Assembly (NCBI RefSeq): GCF_004123835.1
Contig: NZ_MZMU01000003.1
Location: 1,488,001 to 1,552,000, forward strand
Source: Rhizobium leguminosarum
Lineage (GTDB): Bacteria > Pseudomonadota > Alphaproteobacteria > Rhizobiales > Rhizobiaceae
DNA length: 64,000 nt
Direction: 5' to 3'
Under the pieces are notes generated by a model that worked only from the letters and a program-made list of their open reading frames with translations, had not been told where the DNA came from and searched no databases. Made by a program: the position numbers and the translations under genes. Shown in pieces: positions 35,166-45,009 of the stretch. The number at the start of each line of letters is the position of its first letter. Positions within the stretch are counted from its first letter, which is position 1.

Positions 35166-35515
35166 TGACCACGGAAAACTTCATCACCTTCAGCATCGAT
35201 AGCGTCGAACCGGAATTCGGCGCCCCGGAGCCCGGCCGGATCATCTCGGGCGATCCGCAATTCCGTACCTGGAGCCTGGAGGAGGCCGAAGGCGGCCTTT
35301 ATTCCGGCATCTGGGAGGCGACACCGGGCAAGTGGCGGATCGTCTACGAGGAATGGGAATATTTCAGCCTGCTGTCCGGCCATTCGATCGTGACGGAGGA
35401 CGGCGGTGAGCCGGTTCATCTGAAGGCGGGTGACCGGATGATCCTCAGACCCGGCTTCAAGGGAACGTGGGAAGTCGTTGAAACGACTCGCAAGGATTAT
35501 GTGATCAAGGTTTGA
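35162..35515 (+). CDS. Cupin domain protein (DUF861, cupin_3)
   Basis: A 117-residue single-cupin protein, translationally coupled to metY by the ATGA overlap. The cupin_3 pattern is SGIWEATPGKWRIVYEEWEY followed by FSLLSGHSIVTEDGG and LKAGDRMILRPGFKGTWEVVE. It is similar to the (S)-ureidoglycine aminohydrolase-like small cupins. The first motif lacks the classical His pair, so a metal-dependent activity is uncertain. Co-translation with metY suggests a part in sulfur amino acid metabolism; that is inference. Confidence 0.9.
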   Translation: MMTTENFITFSIDSVEPEFGAPEPGRIISGDPQFRTWSLEEAEGGLYSGIWEATPGKWRIVYEEWEYFSLLSGHSIVTEDGGEPVHLKAGDRMILRPGFKGTWEVVETTRKDYVIKV

Positions 35516-35696
35516 CGGTCGCAGCGATGATCCGAAACGGCAAGCGGGCCTTTATCCCGGATTGAAAGCTTTTAACCAATCCCATTAATCGTGCCTACAT
35601 CGGCAAATGCTAAACCTTATCTGCAGCGCATTGCGGACATGATGTCTCCTGCCGTCCCACAGACATGGCCTTGCAATTAATCTTTGCGGAATTTGC

Positions 35697-37826
35697 ATGT
35701 CGTCGAATCTTGCAGCTAGGCACGTTCGGACTCAAACGTCTTCCATCATTGCGACAACCGTCTGCTTCCTTGTCGTCGCCCTCGTATTGACCGGCCTTAT
35801 GGCACATGTCGTCGTCACGATGACCCGGTCGGCGAACGAGATCGACGATGCCAGGGCCAGTCGCGCCGCCCGCGCGGCGGTTGCAGCCTTTGTGGCTCGC
35901 TTGAGCGGAACAACGACGGACAATGCCATATGGGACGATGCCTATAGTGCCGTCTCATCTCCGGCCGCTGCGGATTGGGCCTATGAGAATTGGGGAAAAA
36001 CCAGCGAGGATTATGCGCTTTATGACGGCGCGATCGTGACCGGCCCTGACGAGTCTTCGATCGTCTCAGCCTATGCCAAAGGCAAGCCCTTCCAGCCGCG
36101 CACGTTTTTCGGGGAAGCCTTTTATCAGCAGATCAATGCGGCTGCAGCTCCGGCCAAGGCGCCGGTGGTCAATTTCATCAAGACCAAAAGCGGTATAGCG
36201 CTGATCGCCTCGCAGGCCATCCAGCCGTTCGAGGCCGCCCCCGAGGTTCCGAAGTTCAGTGTGCTCAGTTTCTACAAGGCGTTTACGTCGGAGGTTCTCG
36301 ACACCCTCTCCAACGAACATGAACTCGAGGGGCTGAGCCTCGAGACGATGCCCAAGCCGGGATTCCTGAACACGCCGATCACCGACATGAAGGGAGCCGT
36401 GATCGGCTACCTCGTTTGGCCCAGCAAAGCGCCCGGAAGCGCCGTGTTTCACCAGGTCTATCCTTATCTTGCAGCTTCTACCGTCATCCTTTCGCTATTC
36501 TTGATCGGCGTTCTGTTGGTTGGCGCATCCGAGGCGCGTCGCCTGCGCCAACTGGCGCAAACGGCTCGCTTCGAAGCGAGCCATGACAGCTTGAGTGGCT
36601 TGTTGAACAGACAGGGGCTTCTCCGCCTGCTGGAGGATCTGGAGAGCCCGGATTCTTCGCCGCCGCGGCTTTACTTGGTTGATCTGGACGGCTTCAAGGC
36701 GGTCAACGATGCTTGGGGGCATGCGGTTGGGGATGATTTGATCCGGATCGTCTCGAACGCACTGATCACCAGTCATCACGAAGTCCTGGCCGCGGCCCGG
36801 CTGGGAGGCGACGAATTCGCGCTGGTGCACGTGGGATCCACTGCACGCGAAGAGATGGAAGAGGCGATTCTGGCGCTGTTTGCCGAGCCCTTCAAAATTG
36901 ACGGGCGAACGATCGAAGTTGGCGCAAGCATCGGCGCTGCGGCGCGCGATGGAGACATATCGCCTTTGGAGCTTCTTCGCAGAGCCGACATGGCGCTGTA
37001 TCGTGCCAAGGCAAATGGCAAAGGTCAGGCGGTTGAATACGATCCCGAACTGGACCGGGAACGCATACGGGTCGCCGAGCTGGAAGGTCTCTTGAAAAAC
37101 GCCATCGGCAGCGGCGCAATCGAAGCCGTTTTCCAGCCTCTCGTCTCTGCTTCGACCGGCGCTGTCACCGGTCTTGAAGCACTGGCGCGCTGGAAAACTG
37201 CAACGGGGAACATCAGCCCGGAAATATTCATCCCTCTTGCTGAAAGATGCGGCCTCATCGATGCCCTCGGCGTCCATATGCTGAGAACGTCGATCGGGCA
37301 TGCCAAGAACTGGCCCGTTCTGACTTTGTCGGTGAACGTTTCGCCGATCCAGCTCTGCAATCCGGAATTTGCTGCCCAAGTGATCACGATCCTGCAGGAG
37401 TTGGATTTCGATTCAAACCGCCTGACACTTGAAATCACGGAAGGCGTTTTGATGACAAATCCGGATCAAGCCCGCCGGTCGATAGACCAACTCAAGCGCG
37501 TCGGCATAAAGTTTGCTCTTGATGATTTTGGCTGCGGCTACGCCAGCATCGGCGCATTGCGTCAATTTGGGTTTGATCGCATGAAGATCGACCGCTCGCT
37601 CGTGTCCGCTCTCGATGAAACCGCAAATGGCGTCGATATTCTTCGGGCAACTATCTCCTTGGCGACTGCTCTGCTGATTCCCGTGACCGCGGAAGGTATT
37701 GAGAATACCCGTCAGGCGGCGATCTTGCGAGACGCCGGCTGCGACCAGCTTCAAGGTTATATGCTCGGAAAACCCATGTCGGCATGCGACATATCCATCA
37801 GGCTGCGAGAAGAGTCGGTCGCGTGA
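35697..37826 (+). CDS. Membrane GGDEF-EAL protein with CHASE4-like sensor
   Basis: A 709-residue bifunctional cyclic-di-GMP enzyme. The first helix is at about 18-42. A periplasmic CHASE4-like domain (NAIWDDAYSAV, WAYENWG, GKTSEDYALYDG) spans about 60-255. A second helix follows at 262-282. The GGDEF domain has the intact RLGGDEFAL active site, and the EAL domain has GLEALARW, NVSPIQL, LEITEGVL, DDFGCGYAS and AEGIE, all catalytic residues kept. Both diguanylate cyclase and phosphodiesterase activity are therefore possible. It is probably controlled by a periplasmic signal. No obvious operon partner. Confidence 0.93.
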   Translation: MSSNLAARHVRTQTSSIIATTVCFLVVALVLTGLMAHVVVTMTRSANEIDDARASRAARAAVAAFVARLSGTTTDNAIWDDAYSAVSSPAAADWAYENWGKTSEDYALYDGAIVTGPDESSIVSAYAKGKPFQPRTFFGEAFYQQINAAAAPAKAPVVNFIKTKSGIALIASQAIQPFEAAPEVPKFSVLSFYKAFTSEVLDTLSNEHELEGLSLETMPKPGFLNTPITDMKGAVIGYLVWPSKAPGSAVFHQVYPYLAASTVILSLFLIGVLLVGASEARRLRQLAQTARFEASHDSLSGLLNRQGLLRLLEDLESPDSSPPRLYLVDLDGFKAVNDAWGHAVGDDLIRIVSNALITSHHEVLAAARLGGDEFALVHVGSTAREEMEEAILALFAEPFKIDGRTIEVGASIGAAARDGDISPLELLRRADMALYRAKANGKGQAVEYDPELDRERIRVAELEGLLKNAIGSGAIEAVFQPLVSASTGAVTGLEALARWKTATGNISPEIFIPLAERCGLIDALGVHMLRTSIGHAKNWPVLTLSVNVSPIQLCNPEFAAQVITILQELDFDSNRLTLEITEGVLMTNPDQARRSIDQLKRVGIKFALDDFGCGYASIGALRQFGFDRMKIDRSLVSALDETANGVDILRATISLATALLIPVTAEGIENTRQAAILRDAGCDQLQGYMLGKPMSACDISIRLREESVA

Positions 37827-38050
37827 TCTCGTAAAGGCCATCGCACGAATTCGGTATCGGGCACGAGCGGCCCGGCATTTCGAATTCCTGAAAACGACAT
37901 TTCCAGGCATCGCTGCGGCAATCCACCACAGCCATGCGTCAATCTATCCCAATGTTTTTGCTAAGGCTTTGTTAAATCCGCGATTCAACGAAAAGGCCTC
38001 AACGGGAGCATTTGAGGCACGGCCTCGCGGTCGGTTGCGACCGTCAAATT

Positions 38051-38068
38051 CCGTCATCAAACTGTAAT
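38051..38068 (+). promoter_or_regulatory. Pho box upstream of pstS
   Basis: CCGTCAT-CAAA-CTGTAAT has two 7-base half sites spaced 11 bases, against the consensus CTGTCAT-N4-CTGTCAT; each half has one mismatch. A further half (CCGTCAA) lies just upstream at 38041. It is 113 bp before the pstS start. PhoB control under phosphate starvation is the expected reading. Confidence 0.8.
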
Positions 38069-38181
38069 AAAACGCGCCTAGCCCGCCTGCTGTGACGGGA
38101 ATTTCAGCGCCCCAGACAATGGACACCCCCTCCATGGCGCTGGTCTCGTTGTTTTTCAAATCCATTAGGGAAGCGCTTCAT

Positions 38182-39204
38182 ATGCTCACCAAGAAACTTC
38201 TTTCGGCCTGTCTCGGCGCCGGCCTGGTTGCCGCTCTGGCGGTTTCGGCCTCCGCCGCCGATATCACTGGCGCCGGCTCTACCTTCGTCTATCCCGTCCT
38301 GTCCAAATGGTCTGCGGACTACAACAAGCAGACCGGCGACAAGCTGAACTACCAGTCGATCGGTTCGGGCGGCGGCATCGCCCAGATCAAGGCTGCAACG
38401 GTTGACTTCGGCGCGTCCGACGCCCCGATGAAGCCGGAAGACCTGACGACGGGCGGCTTCGGCCAGTTCCCGCTCGTCGTCGGCGGCATCGTGCCGGTCA
38501 TCAACGTCAAGGGCATCAAGTCGGGCGAACTGAAGCTCACCGGCAAGGTTCTCGCCGATATCTACCTCGGCAACGTCATGAAATGGAACGACAAGGCCAT
38601 CGCCGATCTGAACCCGGGCCTGAAGCTGCCCGACAGCCAGATCGCCGTCGTCCACCGTTCGGACGGTTCGGGCACCTCCTTCAACTGGACCAACTACTTC
38701 TCCAAGGTCAACGAGGACTGGAAGAGCAAGGTTGGCGAAGGCACGGCCGTCAACTGGCCGGTCGGCATCGGCGGCAAGGGCAATGAAGGCGTTGCCGCTT
38801 ACGTCACCCGCGTCAAGGATTCGATCGGTTACGTCGAATACGCCTACGCCCTGCAGAACAAGCTGCCCTACGTGCTGATCCAGAACGCCGCAGGCCAGTA
38901 TCCGAAGCCGAATGCCGAAAGCTTCTCGGCTGCCGCCGCCAGCGCCGAATGGACCAAGGCTCAGGACTTCTATCTGATTATGACCAACGCTCCGGGCGAA
39001 AAGGCCTGGCCGGTGACCGCCACGACCTGGGCGATCATGTACAAGGAGCCGAAGGATGCGGCGCGCTCCAAGGCTGCCTTCGCCTTCTTCAAATGGGCGC
39101 TCGAAAACGGCCAGAAGGAAGCTTCCTCGCTCGACTACGTTCCGCTTCCGGAGACCCTGGTGAAGCAGATCGAAGATTATTGGACAGCCTCCTTCAAGGG
39201 CTGA
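38182..39204 (+). CDS. pstS: Phosphate ABC transporter, periplasmic binding protein
   Basis: A 340-residue periplasmic phosphate-binding protein. Signal peptide MLTKKLLSACLGAGLVAALA ends near SASA-AD. AGGGAAG precedes the ATG at 38182; the frame is open upstream but holds no leader. The phosphate-pocket motifs are ITGAGSTFVYPVL, YQSIGSGGGIAQI, FGASDAPM and VHRSDGSGTSFNWT. It is the first gene of pstSCAB, separated from pstC by 200 bp that carry a palindromic repeat. Expression under a Pho box is expected. Confidence 0.97.
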   Translation: MLTKKLLSACLGAGLVAALAVSASAADITGAGSTFVYPVLSKWSADYNKQTGDKLNYQSIGSGGGIAQIKAATVDFGASDAPMKPEDLTTGGFGQFPLVVGGIVPVINVKGIKSGELKLTGKVLADIYLGNVMKWNDKAIADLNPGLKLPDSQIAVVHRSDGSGTSFNWTNYFSKVNEDWKSKVGEGTAVNWPVGIGGKGNEGVAAYVTRVKDSIGYVEYAYALQNKLPYVLIQNAAGQYPKPNAESFSAAAASAEWTKAQDFYLIMTNAPGEKAWPVTATTWAIMYKEPKDAARSKAAFAFFKWALENGQKEASSLDYVPLPETLVKQIEDYWTASFKG

Positions 39205-39251
39205 TCCTGACGAAACTGCGGTCGGGGCGGGAAGCTTGGCTTTCGGTCCTG

Positions 39252-39362
39252 GAACAGGATGATTTTAGGCCAATTTGGCCTAAAATCTGAATCCCGTTCT
39301 AAATTAAGGGGTTAGAGCATGATGTCACCCGAAAACCGCTTACACGTTTCGGCGTCGCGCTC
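39252..39362. repeat. Palindromic dispersed repeat in the pstS-pstC gap
   Basis: The left part is an imperfect palindrome GAACAGGATGATTTTAGGCC / GGCCTAAAATCTGAATCCCG. The right part (GGGGTTAGAGCATGATGTC to TTTCGGCGTCGCGCTC) matches a type of rhizobial intergenic repeat that I remember. The hairpin may protect pstS mRNA and reduce read-through into pstC. Confidence 0.7.
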
Positions 39363-39404
39363 CGATGCCTTTGAAACCCCCTCAAAGCAGCAGAGCGGAC
39401 GGAT

Positions 39405-40382
39405 ATGAGCGAAGCAACGGCATCGCTGCCCGCCACAACCGCGGGCGTGAAGCGCCGCGACGGCGCGACAGGCGATCGTATTTTTTATTGGATAGTTTTG
39501 GGCTGCGGCCTGCTTGTTTTGGTCGCACTGTTCGCAGCGGCGTTCTCCATGGTCTGGGACGGGTTTCTCGCGTTCCGGACCTTCGGCTTTGGCTTCCTGA
39601 CCGGCATGGAATGGGATCCGGTTGCGCAGCGGTTCTCGGGCCTTGTACCGATTTACGGCACGCTGGTCACCTCGGCGCTCGCCATGATCATCGGCGTTCC
39701 CGTGAGCCTCGGTATCGCCGTTTTCATTACCGAAGTTGCGCCGCGCTCCATTCGCGGCCCGATCGGCGGCGCCATCGAGCTTCTCGCCGGTATCCCCTCG
39801 ATCATCTACGGCATGTGGGGTCTCTTCACCTTTGCTCCCTTCATGTCGGATTACGTCCAACCGGTGCTGATCGACTGGCTGGGCCCGATCCCGATAATCG
39901 GCGCACTGTTCACCGGCGCCCCGCTCGGCATCGGCATGCTGACCTCGGGCATCGTGCTGGCGATCATGATCATCCCCTTCGTCTCCTCGGTCATGCGCGA
40001 CGTCTTCCTGGTCGTCCCAGCACAGCTGAAGGAATCGGCCTATGCGCTTGGTTCGACCAAGTGGGAAGTGGTGCGCGACATCATCATTCCGCACACCCGC
40101 ACCGCTGTCGTCGGCGGCATCTTCCTTGGTCTCGGCCGCGCGCTCGGAGAGACCATGGCGGTCACCTTCGTACTCGGCAACACCCATAACATCGCGGTGT
40201 CGCTGATGGAGCCCGGCACGTCGATCGCTGCGACGCTCGCCAACGAGTTTGCCGAAGCTTCGGATGACCTCTACAGGTCGTCGCTCTCGGCGCTCGGTCT
40301 CATCCTCTTCGTTGTCACCTTCATCGTTCTGGCGGCCGCCAAGCTCATGCTGGTGCGCATGGCAAGACAGAGGGGAGAGTAG
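39405..40382 (+). CDS. pstC: Phosphate ABC transporter permease PstC
   Basis: A 325-residue inner-membrane permease. A cytoplasmic N-tail precedes six helices, the first at IFYWIVLGCGLLVLVALFAA. The ABC permease coupling loop is at about 205-235: ESAYALGSTKWEVVRDIIIPH. The usual PstC stretch GGAIELLAGIPSIIYGMWG is present. It is the short form of about 310-330 residues, unlike the longer PstC (about 490 residues) that I recall from the rhizobial phoU-phoB linked operon. The 2-bp gap to pstA shows co-transcription. Confidence 0.96.
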   Translation: MSEATASLPATTAGVKRRDGATGDRIFYWIVLGCGLLVLVALFAAAFSMVWDGFLAFRTFGFGFLTGMEWDPVAQRFSGLVPIYGTLVTSALAMIIGVPVSLGIAVFITEVAPRSIRGPIGGAIELLAGIPSIIYGMWGLFTFAPFMSDYVQPVLIDWLGPIPIIGALFTGAPLGIGMLTSGIVLAIMIIPFVSSVMRDVFLVVPAQLKESAYALGSTKWEVVRDIIIPHTRTAVVGGIFLGLGRALGETMAVTFVLGNTHNIAVSLMEPGTSIAATLANEFAEASDDLYRSSLSALGLILFVVTFIVLAAAKLMLVRMARQRGE

Positions 40383-40384
40383 TC

Positions 40385-41242
40385 ATGGCCACACATTCTG
40401 GTTCCATTTACCGCCGCCGCCAGATCGGCAGCATGATCGCGCTGTCGCTTTGCGGCATAGCGACCGTGGTCGGCCTGGTCTTTCTGGTTTGGATCCTCTG
40501 GACGACGCTAATACACGGCCTATCTGCGCTCAGCCCTAGTCTCCTCACGGAAATGACGCCGCCGCCCGGCGAAGATGGCGGCGGTCTCGCCAACGCCTTC
40601 ATGGGCAGCCTGCTGATGGTCGTTCTGGCTGTTATCATCGGCACGCCGATCGGCGTGCTGGCCGGCACCTTCCTGTCGGAGTTCAGCCGCGGCAAGAAGA
40701 TTGGCGGGGCAATCCGCTTCGTCAACGATATCCTGCTTTCGGCGCCGTCGATCATCATCGGCTTGTTTGTCTATGAACTGGTCGTCCGCCCGACGTCGCG
40801 CTTCTCCGGCTTTGCCGGCGGCATCGCGCTCGCCTTCATCTTTCTGCCGGTCGTGGTGCGCACGACCGATGAGATGTTGCGGCTGGTTCCGGATGTCATG
40901 CGTGAGGCAGCACTTTCGCTCGGCATCCCGCGCTGGAAGGTAACGGTCAACGTACTCTACCGCGCCGCTTCCACAGGCATCCTGACCGGTATCCTCCTTG
41001 CGATTGCGCGCATTTCGGGCGAAACCGCGCCACTCCTTTTTACGGCTCTGAACAACCAGTATTGGAGCTTGGACATGTCGCAGCCGATGGCGAATATTCC
41101 CGTCGTCATCTTCCAGTTCGCTATGAGCCCCTATGAGCAATGGCAGAATCTTGCCTGGGCAGGCGCCTTCGTCATGACGGCGATCGTGCTTATCCTCAGC
41201 GTGGGCTCCCGCGCCATCCTCAACCGCAGGAATGCGAGATGA
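40385..41242 (+). CDS. pstA: Phosphate ABC transporter permease PstA
   Basis: A 285-residue inner-membrane permease with six helices. Family motifs are [40 protein letters not shown] and the coupling loop [20 protein letters not shown]. It forms the channel with PstC. Its stop overlaps the pstB start (ATGATG), so the two are translationally coupled. Confidence 0.96.
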   Translation: MATHSGSIYRRRQIGSMIALSLCGIATVVGLVFLVWILWTTLIHGLSALSPSLLTEMTPPPGEDGGGLANAFMGSLLMVVLAVIIGTPIGVLAGTFLSEFSRGKKIGGAIRFVNDILLSAPSIIIGLFVYELVVRPTSRFSGFAGGIALAFIFLPVVVRTTDEMLRLVPDVMREAALSLGIPRWKVTVNVLYRAASTGILTGILLAIARISGETAPLLFTALNNQYWSLDMSQPMANIPVVIFQFAMSPYEQWQNLAWAGAFVMTAIVLILSVGSRAILNRRNAR

Positions 41243-42045
41243 TGCTTGAGAACAAGGCCTTCGAACCTCGCCCGGCCCACCCGGCCATAACAGTCGACAA
41301 GATGGCGCTGACCGGCGTCAACTTCTACTACGGCGATGCCCACGCGATCCGCGATGTCACCCTGAGCTTTCCGGAACGCCAGGTCTCGGCCCTGATCGGC
41401 CCGTCCGGCTGCGGCAAGTCCACGCTGCTGCGCATCCTCAACCGCATCTACATGCTCTACCCGAAGATGCGCGCCACCGGCTCCGTCACGCTCGACGGCC
41501 AGAATATCCTCGACCCCCGCTATTCGATGAACGAGTTGCGCGCCCGGGTCGGCATGGTCTTCCAGAAGCCGGTGCCGTTCCCGATGTCGATCTACGACAA
41601 TATCGCCTACGGTATCCGCCACCACGAGCGCATCTCCAAGGCCGAGATGGATGTCCGCGTCGAGCAGGCGCTACGCTCGGCAGCGCTTTGGGAAGAGGTC
41701 AAGGACAAGCTGAAGGGCAGTGGCCTCGGCCTTTCCGGCGGTCAGCAGCAGCGTCTCTGCATCGCGCGTGCCGTGGCGCTTCGCCCCGAAGTGCTTCTCC
41801 TCGACGAGCCGACCTCCGCCCTGGACCCGATCTCGACTGCCAAGGTGGAAGAGTTGGTCGCCCGGCTGAAGACGGATTTCACCATCGTCATCGTCACCCA
41901 CAACATGCAGCAGGCAAGCCGCATCTCCGACAACACCGCCTTCATGTATCTGGGCGAACTGGTGGAATACGGCCCGACCGCCGAGATTTTCCAGTCGCCG
42001 AAGGTCAAGCGCACGGAAGACTACATCACCGGCCGTTACGGCTGA
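41239..42045 (+). CDS. pstB: Phosphate ABC transporter ATP-binding protein
   Basis: A 268-residue ATPase. Walker A is GPSGCGKST, the Q-loop is in [18 protein letters not shown] (the PFPMSIYDN signature is specific to PstB), the ABC signature is [16 protein letters not shown], and Walker B is [12 protein letters not shown]. Start at 41239 or the next ATG at 41242. The operon ends here: no phoU or phoB follows, and a P450 gene converges from the other strand 15 bp downstream. The window therefore probably holds a secondary Pst transporter. Confidence 0.97.
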   Translation: MMLENKAFEPRPAHPAITVDKMALTGVNFYYGDAHAIRDVTLSFPERQVSALIGPSGCGKSTLLRILNRIYMLYPKMRATGSVTLDGQNILDPRYSMNELRARVGMVFQKPVPFPMSIYDNIAYGIRHHERISKAEMDVRVEQALRSAALWEEVKDKLKGSGLGLSGGQQQRLCIARAVALRPEVLLLDEPTSALDPISTAKVEELVARLKTDFTIVIVTHNMQQASRISDNTAFMYLGELVEYGPTAEIFQSPKVKRTEDYITGRYG

Positions 42046-42060
42046 TCCGCAAAGAGTGGG

Positions 42061-43305
42061 TCACCATTGCAAATCCAGCCGGTCCAGCCCGTGGAAATGG
42101 TAGACATCCTTGACCACCGGTGTCTTCGCCAGCCTCAGGCCGGCAAGCCGCTCGAACAGGATCGGCAGCACGACGTTGAGCTCCAGCCGCGCCAGCGGCG
42201 CGCCGATGCAGAAATGGATGCCGGCGCCGAAGGAGAGGTTTGCCGCCTCGTTGCGGTCGGGCCGGAAGGTCAGCGGATCGGTGAATTTCGCCGGGTCGAG
42301 ATTGGCGGCGGCAAGGACGAGGCTCACCTTGTCGCCGCGCTTGAAGGAGACGCCGTCGATTTCGGCCGGCTCCAGGGCCCAGCGCTGGAAGATGTGGACC
42401 GGCGCGCAGATGCGCAGGGTTTCCTCGACGGTGCGCTCCGTCGTCGTCTCGTCCCGGAAGAGTTCCGCCGGATCGCAGCCGCTGTCGAGGATGGTGCGTA
42501 CGGAATTGCCGATCTGGTGCACGGTCGCCTCATGCCCGGCATTGAGCAGCACGATCGTCGTCGAGACGAGCTCCTCCTCGGTCAGATACTGGCCCTTGTG
42601 CTCGGTATGGATCATGTGGGTCAGCAGGTCGTCGGCCGGTTCGGCGCGGCGTTCTGTGATCACCGTCTTGACGTAATCGGAAAATTCCTTCGCCGCCTGT
42701 TCGGCCTCTTCCTCCTGCTCGCGCGTACGGCCGAACATGTACATGCGGACATAGGCGTGTGACCAGGCGAGCAGTTTTGGTCCCATCTCCTCGGGGATGC
42801 CGATCATCCGGGCGATCATCGTCACCGGGATGATGTCGGCAAAGGCCGAGAGCAGCTCGACCTCGCGCTTCTCCGCGAAGCCGTCGATCAGCCGGTTGGC
42901 AAGTTCGGCAAGCTCCGGTTTCATCTTCTCCACATGGCGGGAGACGAAGGCGCGGTTGACGAGCGTGCGCAGCCGCGTGTGCTCCGGCGGTTCGAGTTCG
43001 AGCAGGGAATAACGTTCCGAGAGATCGAAACTGGCAAGATGCGGCATTGGCTTGGCAAGGCCAAGCTCCTCGCGGCTGGCGATATGCAGGATCTGCCGGC
43101 CGAAGCGGCGATCGCGCAGCAGCCCGTTCACATGGTCGTAACCCGTGAAGAACCACTGCTTCTGCTCACTCCAGTAGAAGGTCGGGCAATGGGCGTGAAG
43201 TGCGGCATAGACGGCATTCGGGTCGCCGTAGAAGGCCGGGTTGCGGCTGTCCAGCGAGACATGACGGTTGGCGCGGTCGATCGAGAGAAAGGATGGGATC
43301 ATCAT
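42061..43305 (-). CDS. Cytochrome P450
   Basis: A 414-residue soluble bacterial P450. The heme-ligand motif FGAGIHFCIGAPLARLE carries the Cys, the K-helix is EETLR, and the I-helix reads LLNAGHEATVHQIGN, with the acidic-Thr pair replaced by E-A-T. The region LELEPPEHTRLRTLVNRAF is the usual CYP C-helix pattern. The start MMIPSFLS at 43305 fits the class; the frame is open to 43353. No ferredoxin or reductase gene lies nearby, so electrons must come from elsewhere. The substrate is unknown. Confidence 0.93.
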   Translation of the reverse strand: MMIPSFLSIDRANRHVSLDSRNPAFYGDPNAVYAALHAHCPTFYWSEQKQWFFTGYDHVNGLLRDRRFGRQILHIASREELGLAKPMPHLASFDLSERYSLLELEPPEHTRLRTLVNRAFVSRHVEKMKPELAELANRLIDGFAEKREVELLSAFADIIPVTMIARMIGIPEEMGPKLLAWSHAYVRMYMFGRTREQEEEAEQAAKEFSDYVKTVITERRAEPADDLLTHMIHTEHKGQYLTEEELVSTTIVLLNAGHEATVHQIGNSVRTILDSGCDPAELFRDETTTERTVEETLRICAPVHIFQRWALEPAEIDGVSFKRGDKVSLVLAAANLDPAKFTDPLTFRPDRNEAANLSFGAGIHFCIGAPLARLELNVVLPILFERLAGLRLAKTPVVKDVYHFHGLDRLDLQW

Positions 43306-43364
43306 GCCCCGAGCCTTAGCGGATTTGCCGGACCTCGGAAAGATGTGGGGCAAGCGATCCCGGA

Positions 43365-44618
43365 TTACCCGGCCCGTGACAGTGTGCCCATGCGTCGCAG
43401 CGCTTCCACCTGGTCGTCGACCGTCGGCACGAGTTCGCCGGCAGTGCTGCTCGGCGTGGCCGGTGCAGGGGCTGCGGCCTCCGCTTCGCCGAAGGTGACC
43501 GTGCAGTTGCGGCCGGCGGCCTTCGCCGCATAGAGCGCTCGGTCGGCGGCCGAGATCAGCTTGTCGATATTGGCTTCGATCGAGGAGGCGAGCGCGATGC
43601 CGATGCTGACGGTGACCGGAACGATCGCTTCGCCGGTGCTGACGGGAAGACGGCAGAATTCGGTGCGGATCGCTTCGGCGATCGCCTCGGCTTCCGTCTG
43701 GTCCGCGACGGCGGCGAATGCGGCGAATTCCTCGCCGCCCATGCGGCCGAAGATGTTGTTCGGAATATACTGGCGGGCCATGCGCGCAAAGGCGGTCAGC
43801 ACGGCATCGCCGGACTGGTGGCCGAAACGGTCGTTGACGCGCTTGAAATGGTCGAGATCGAAAAGGATCACCGCAACCTGGCTCTGCTCGTTATGAGCTC
43901 TTTCCTGAATGTCGTCGAAATAGCCGAGCAGGCCGCGGCGGTTGAGCACGCCGGTCAGCGAGTCGGTCAGGGTGAGGGCACGCAGGTGTCGTTCGGAGCG
44001 CTCCATGATCAGCCGGCAGGTGAACGCGAAGGCGATGGTCAGCAGGAAGGCGCTGGCCATGGCGGAGGCGCCGCCGAGATTCGTCGCCTCGATATCGCTT
44101 GGCATCGTCAGCGCCATCGTCAGCGCTGAGCCGAAGCACAGGCAGCCCTGGAGGACGAACACGCCCATCAGCTTGATGCGGGTACGCTCACGGCGCATGT
44201 CGCCGGCGGCGACCGCCATGGCGAGTGCCGTCGCACCCGTTGCCGAAGCAAGGTTGTAGAGCACCACCCGGTTTGAATAATCGCTATTGACCCAGGGCAG
44301 GAAGACACCGGCGAGCCAGATTGCCGGCGGCAGCAGTGCCCACCATTCGATCCTCTTGCGGTCGAGTGCCAGAAAACCAGCCACCCAGGCGCTCTGGCCG
44401 AGCAGGGCGATGGCATTGCCCGCCTCTACTGAAAGCACGCTGGGGATTTCGCCGCGCAGCGCGACCATCGCAAAGCCGATGCCGGTCAGGAGGAAGCCCA
44501 AGCCCCAATAGAGATAGGCCTCGTTCCTGACGTTGTGACGCCAGGCGACGAACAGCACCAAAGCGAGCGTCATGGCCTCGGAACACCAGATGGCGAGACC
44601 TGTAGCAATATTGAACAC
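43365..44618 (-). CDS. Membrane-bound diguanylate cyclase (GGDEF)
   Basis: A 417-residue protein with about seven N-terminal helices (residues 5-215) and a GGDEF domain (about 245-400). The active site is RMGGEEF, the metal-binding part is VILFDLDHFKRVNDRFGHQSG, and the conserved end is AADRALYAAKAAGRN. A GTG at 44616-44618 after GAGGGG is the likely start; an ATG at 44663 and a longer open frame to 44831 are alternatives. The RxxD inhibitory site is not obvious. Cyclic-di-GMP synthesis at the membrane is expected, with an unknown input. It lies beside the P450 gene on the same strand. Confidence 0.9.
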   Translation of the reverse strand: MFNIATGLAIWCSEAMTLALVLFVAWRHNVRNEAYLYWGLGFLLTGIGFAMVALRGEIPSVLSVEAGNAIALLGQSAWVAGFLALDRKRIEWWALLPPAIWLAGVFLPWVNSDYSNRVVLYNLASATGATALAMAVAAGDMRRERTRIKLMGVFVLQGCLCFGSALTMALTMPSDIEATNLGGASAMASAFLLTIAFAFTCRLIMERSERHLRALTLTDSLTGVLNRRGLLGYFDDIQERAHNEQSQVAVILFDLDHFKRVNDRFGHQSGDAVLTAFARMARQYIPNNIFGRMGGEEFAAFAAVADQTEAEAIAEAIRTEFCRLPVSTGEAIVPVTVSIGIALASSIEANIDKLISAADRALYAAKAAGRNCTVTFGEAEAAAPAPATPSSTAGELVPTVDDQVEALRRMGTLSRAG

Positions 44619-44916
44619 GGCAGCAAACCCCTCGTCTGTCGGCCCTTGTCTGTCAGGTCGCATCCTTGCCGAGGAAGCTCGCCACTTCCTTAATGTCGCT
44701 GCGCTGCGGCATTGTTTTAGGCCGATATCTGCCGGTAGGCTTTCCGTTGGGTAAACGTGTATGAGCACAGTCGAATAGAGTAAGCCTTCCTTCATCCTGT
44801 CATGGAGAAAAGCCGGGGGAGACAGTGCCAAGGGCTCGCCGTTAACAGGCGTTTGGGGGAAAGAGGCTACCAGGAGCCGCCTTGCCCCGCCTTCTTAACG
44901 TTATCCTCATGCGTGT

Positions 44917-44946
44917 CTTGAAGAGGAGGGCCGGGACACTCTATGT
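44917..44946 (+). promoter_or_regulatory. RpoH-like heat-shock promoter of clpP
   Basis: CTTGAA, 17 bases, then TCTATGT closely follows the alphaproteobacterial sigma-32 pattern (CTTGAA-N17-CYTATNT), with one mismatch in the -10. It lies 64 bp before the clpP start. Confidence 0.65.
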
Positions 44947-45009
44947 AGGGGTAAGACATTTTTCTTTGATTCCCGGCGCCGGCCGGCGAGACGTTGACAA
45001 AGGACGCAC

